The notes below the pieces were generated by a model, which did no database searches, had not been told where the DNA came from, and saw only the letters and a list, made by a program, of their open reading frames with translations. The position numbers were made by a program, and so were the translations under genes. 64,000 nt of DNA from Taenia hydatigena (Eukaryota > Platyhelminthes > Cestoda > Cyclophyllidea > Taeniidae), in the NCBI GenBank assembly GCA_036345935.2, contig JADWOT020000001.1, positions 29,178,851-29,242,850 of the forward strand, given 5' to 3'. Numbering within the stretch: the stretch's first letter is position 1; each line of letters starts with the position of its first letter. This document shows positions 60,913 through 64,000 of this stretch, one piece after another.

Positions 60913-61209
60913 GGTAATCACACTTAGACGGCTGACTGACTGGTGGCTTGTAAAAAGCCTAATGTACCCACTGGATAGCCAAGTAAAGCAGGTAGTGAAC
61001 CTGTTTTCCTAAGTAGCTGATCAATTTGGGGCCATGGTAGCTTCCAACTATTAGATCGTTATGGACACCACCAACCAGTTGAAATGCGGTCTGTTTATGC
61101 ATCCCAGAGAACATAGACAGTGTGATAGTGTATGAATAAGCCCCATTAGAGCTGTTGGTCGTTTTGATGTTCGATTGGTTAGGTGGATGGTTCAACTGCA
61201 ACGCAGGAG

Positions 61210-61965
61210 GGTGTGGGAAATGTGAGGCTTTGTGAGCAACCTAAGCAATGAGAGACTTGAGCAACAGATGATCATAGTGAACAAAGAGAGGATGTGAAAG
61301 CTAAGCGAGGGGTTTATTACTGCGGTGAAGGTGAAGGTGAGGAAATAGACAAGAAGTCGATGCGTCGATATGCAAGCAGTAGTAGAAACGGGATAAGGAG
61401 GCTAAGGAGGAAGTGGGAGGTGGAAAAAGGAGGCGGAGGAGAGTTTGCAGTGTCGAGTTTATAAGTGTAAGGGTGTAAAGCTGCTATGTCGCCGAGCTTT
61501 ATTTATTTTCATCCTAACATGAAATTTGTGTGTTTAATGTAACCCGCTGCTCAGCAGCTACAGCACTCATTGTTTTAGCCTTTACATCATGCCAGCTACC
61601 ACAGGGAAGTAGAGGGTGTTGTGACATTCTAGCAACTGGAACAGCTGTTAATGTGACTGATGTCTAAATCAGGAAGCATTTACGAAGTTAGCGATTGTGT
61701 CAATGCGTCTGTATTGGAATAGGGAATGCGTTTCTTCCTCGAAGGTAGATGACGACAATTCCACTTCGCTCGCCTAAACACCGACTCAACTCTCCAGCCC
61801 CAGCTTCCATGATCCTTGAGCCAGCTACATGTCTACCTTTCTATCTTAGTGATACAGTTAGGTAGTCGGACAGGAAAACTGCTTTGCAAAACATTTTTCA
61901 TTAATATGGGCTAGACTACTGCGATAAGAAGTGTAGGACTAGAAAGCATTGCCTGTTTCCTGGCT
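61210..61965. other. No gene assigned
   Basis: Purine-rich stretch at about 61,380-61,445; no supported frame. Confidence 0.4.
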
Positions 61966-61969
61966 GCTC

Positions 61970-62145
61970 TTTTCTCTTCATTACTTCACAAGTGCAGGAC
62001 AAGTGGGAAAGCGCACGATGTGTCGAAATCTCTTTTTGAATCATGCGATCATGCTATAGGGTAGGGAGAAAGGGGACGACGAAGGAGGGACAAAGAAGGC
62101 ACTGACTCCTAATTGCTAAAAAGGCTGACTTAGACGGGCAAATCC
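61970..62145 (+). repeat. Repeat shared with 39.48-39.66 kb
   Basis: See the entry at 39,480; CGAAATCTCTTTTTGAATCA lies near 62,022. Confidence 0.8.
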
Positions 62146-62354
62146 ATCTACAACGTCATTGACTCAGACTATTTGAAAGCAACTAAACAGTCAACGGAAC
62201 TAAACCTTCACGACAATGTGGACATTTACCAAGACCCATTTTCTAGGAAGCTTTAAAGAGCCTTCGGATGTCGTTACCGACCCTTTGGTAAGCACGACTA
62301 GTCCTCCGACGACAGCTACGTCATGCAGCTGGCACAAAGCCATCCACCACCTAC

Positions 62355-62507
62355 CAGTTTCATCGCATTCGCCAGCCAGCATCTCTCACTCCTCATCCTT
62401 TTTAACGTCTCCCTTTGCGTCGACCACTCCCTCCCTAGTTAGGATGTTAGATATCTTAAGCTGGTCCAGCTCCAATTTCCGTGCGCTCTTGCTATCTAGC
62501 GCTACTA
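62355..62507 (-). CDS. Splice-bounded exon with one in-frame TGA
   Basis: Polypyrimidine acceptor CCTCTTCAG and donor GTAGGT bound a 153-nt frame reading VALDSKSARKLELDQLK, ILTREGVVDAKGDVKKDEE, TGA (62,388-62,386), EMLAGECDET. Charged and protein-like on both sides of the stop. No family recognised. The plus-strand 122-codon frame here is treated as its shadow. Confidence 0.4.
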
Positions 62508-62589
62508 CTGAAGAGGCACGACATGGAGCGAGTGCAAGGAGGAGAAGAAAGGAAACCAGGCCCAATTATGATCGGATGTTGTAGTTCAG

Positions 62590-64000
62590 TGATGCTTACG
62601 GCAATCGCGTCTGGACATGGTGTGCACCGCCTACACTGCGTGCCTGTAAGTCTAAGAATGCGCTTGCTTAACTAACCGAAATCGTTGTTTATGCGAGTAG
62701 GCGATAAAATGTGTGAAGTACATCGGATACGCGATGCTGCGCAAATGGATTCGTCAGAGGGTTCACCTAAGCACTATGTTTCTAAGTTTAAAGCCAAAAG
62801 TCAAGAATATTACCTACTAGCTGCAACTACTCCAAATAACGCTAAATTTATCGAAAAATACTAGGACGCTATGCGCATAATTACAGTCTCATGTCATCAG
62901 AAATAATTATTGAGTCCTGGCGTCCTAAAATTTCACAACATCTTTTGGAGGACTTAATACAAGGAGTCTCCGCTAGCATCGTGGAGCATGCTCATTCGCG
63001 TAGTATCGGCCGTGAACAAATATGCAAATAAAATTAAACAAGAAAAACATTTATTTCATTACAGATGACACATGCGGGGCGGAAGGCATCAGATAGGAAA
63101 ATCGTGCAAAGTAATGTGCTAAAGCCCAGACAATGCTCGATCGTGGACTGCTCGTCTGGGTTTCTAGACCGTTTTGCTGGAACAGCTATGTAGAACGAAC
63201 TCGCTTCCTCTTGAACTATGACTCGGGACTGATGAAATTGAGAAATTTAATGAGACATCGGAATGATTTTCCTGCCGAACAGCGATTTTGCTGCGGCAAA
63301 GTCTGACGGAAGGTGTTCTGCAGTACTATTCATGATGAGGTGCACCGGTGGAATTAGTCGTCACTTCCTGGCGATTGAGATCATCGTCATAACATTACAG
63401 GTAGTGTCCAGATAGAATAATAAGGGAAATGCTTTAACCCGGGTGAGCATTATATTCTCAGCTGCTTTAGTTGCCATGTTAATGACTGTGGTCGGTTTTG
63501 TCTATTTTCAATTTAAGACATTCTTCACTCACAAGTCGTTTAGGTGTCTTGGGGAGCAATTTGGACTCTACACTGCTTTTCCGCTTCGCACAAATGTTCT
63601 CATCTGTTTTTCCCTTGCAAAGTAAGATATTCAGCGAGGCCCATATTCCATTCATATCCATGGCAGTAGTTTTGTACTAACCTACACGCTGATATCTCTG
63701 GATGAATGGGAGATGGGATATTTTGCCTAGCAGTAGTTACTCCGAATACAAGCAGAAGTTACGAATGAAGGAATATTTGTTGATTTCAAAATTAAATCAT
63801 AATTTTACTCTGATGTAAGGCTCAAAACCCAGCGGACACACTGGAACTCTCATCAATACAAAAGTGCCCAAATGACGAGACCGATGTTATTTTCTTCAGA
63901 TTCTGCTATCCAAGACAATTGTAATGCAGCATCAAAACCACCCACTCGTGTAAACAACGCTGTGGGGAAGTTAATCAAGTGCTTGGTGAAGCATATAAAT
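62590..64000. other. No gene assigned
   Basis: Short frames only, including a pair of overlapping 60-codon frames near 63,480-63,680; no motif or repeat pair seen. Confidence 0.4.

Noticed and set aside
1..64000. Nuclear code with TAA/TAG read as Glu (as in some ciliates)
   Set aside because: The kinase gene has 255 codons with only standard Glu codons and ends at TAG at the expected length. TGA also interrupts frames, and the dynein copy looks animal. Kept as a question, not a call.
1..64000. tRNA, rRNA or CRISPR arrays
   Set aside because: No cloverleaf, conserved rRNA block or regular spacer array was recognised by eye on either strand.

Overview
This window looks like a piece of a large, repeat-rich animal genome, possibly a parasitic flatworm; the phylum is an inference. 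No bacterial operons, rRNA or CRISPR are visible, and I recognised no tRNA. Two things point to a metazoan. Aligned piece by piece, the first 11 kb hold a copy of the N-terminus of cytoplasmic dynein 1 heavy chain that is close to the animal protein. Real exons are also cut by very small GT..AG introns of about 26-41 bp. Because of these introns most coding sequence is invisible as long ORFs; I found it by joining short frames across candidate splice sites. Motif and alignment statements are from memory, since no search was run.

Left end (1-9.2 kb). On the minus strand at 2.7-1.9 kb are five segments of a DYNC1H1-like N-terminus with two in-frame stops and a homopolymer frameshift. On the plus strand at 5624-6523 is a complete five-exon thiamin pyrophosphokinase gene (255 codons plus stop) with introns of 32, 32, 31 and 37 bp and no lesion. 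On the minus strand, 9.1 down to 6.7 kb, is a TtcA-type PP-loop tRNA 2-thiolation ATPase whose signature blocks are all readable, but with a frameshift and in-frame stops. The kinase and this gene are convergent, with their ends about 200 bp apart.

Middle (9.3-41 kb). This is a mosaic of diverged dispersed repeats: a long inverted repeat (9.3-10.0 / 12.5-13.2 kb), a tandem duplication (10.36-10.88 kb), a SINE-like family in both orientations, and several duplicated blocks. Isolated splice-bounded exons occur at 29.96-30.20 kb (plus) and 31.86-31.64 kb (minus, 28-bp intron). I cannot assign a function to either.

Right part (41-64 kb). A minus-strand multi-exon gene with a Glu/Lys-rich tail (43.2-41.76 kb, perhaps starting near 44.6 kb) faces plus-strand exons: putative membrane-protein exons at 49.1-49.8 kb and a Ser/Pro/acidic protein at 51.84-52.73 kb. 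Repeats shared between 46.9-48.1 and 52.75-54.1 kb flank these. From 54 to 62 kb the repeat mosaic returns, with fragments of protein-like frames, several of them carrying single stop codons.

The main anomaly is that recognisable or splice-supported frames repeatedly carry single in-frame stops, some at positions where a relative or a second copy in the window has Glu, while the kinase gene is clean. Decayed duplicated gene fragments are the likeliest explanation; stop-codon recoding and sequence error are alternatives.
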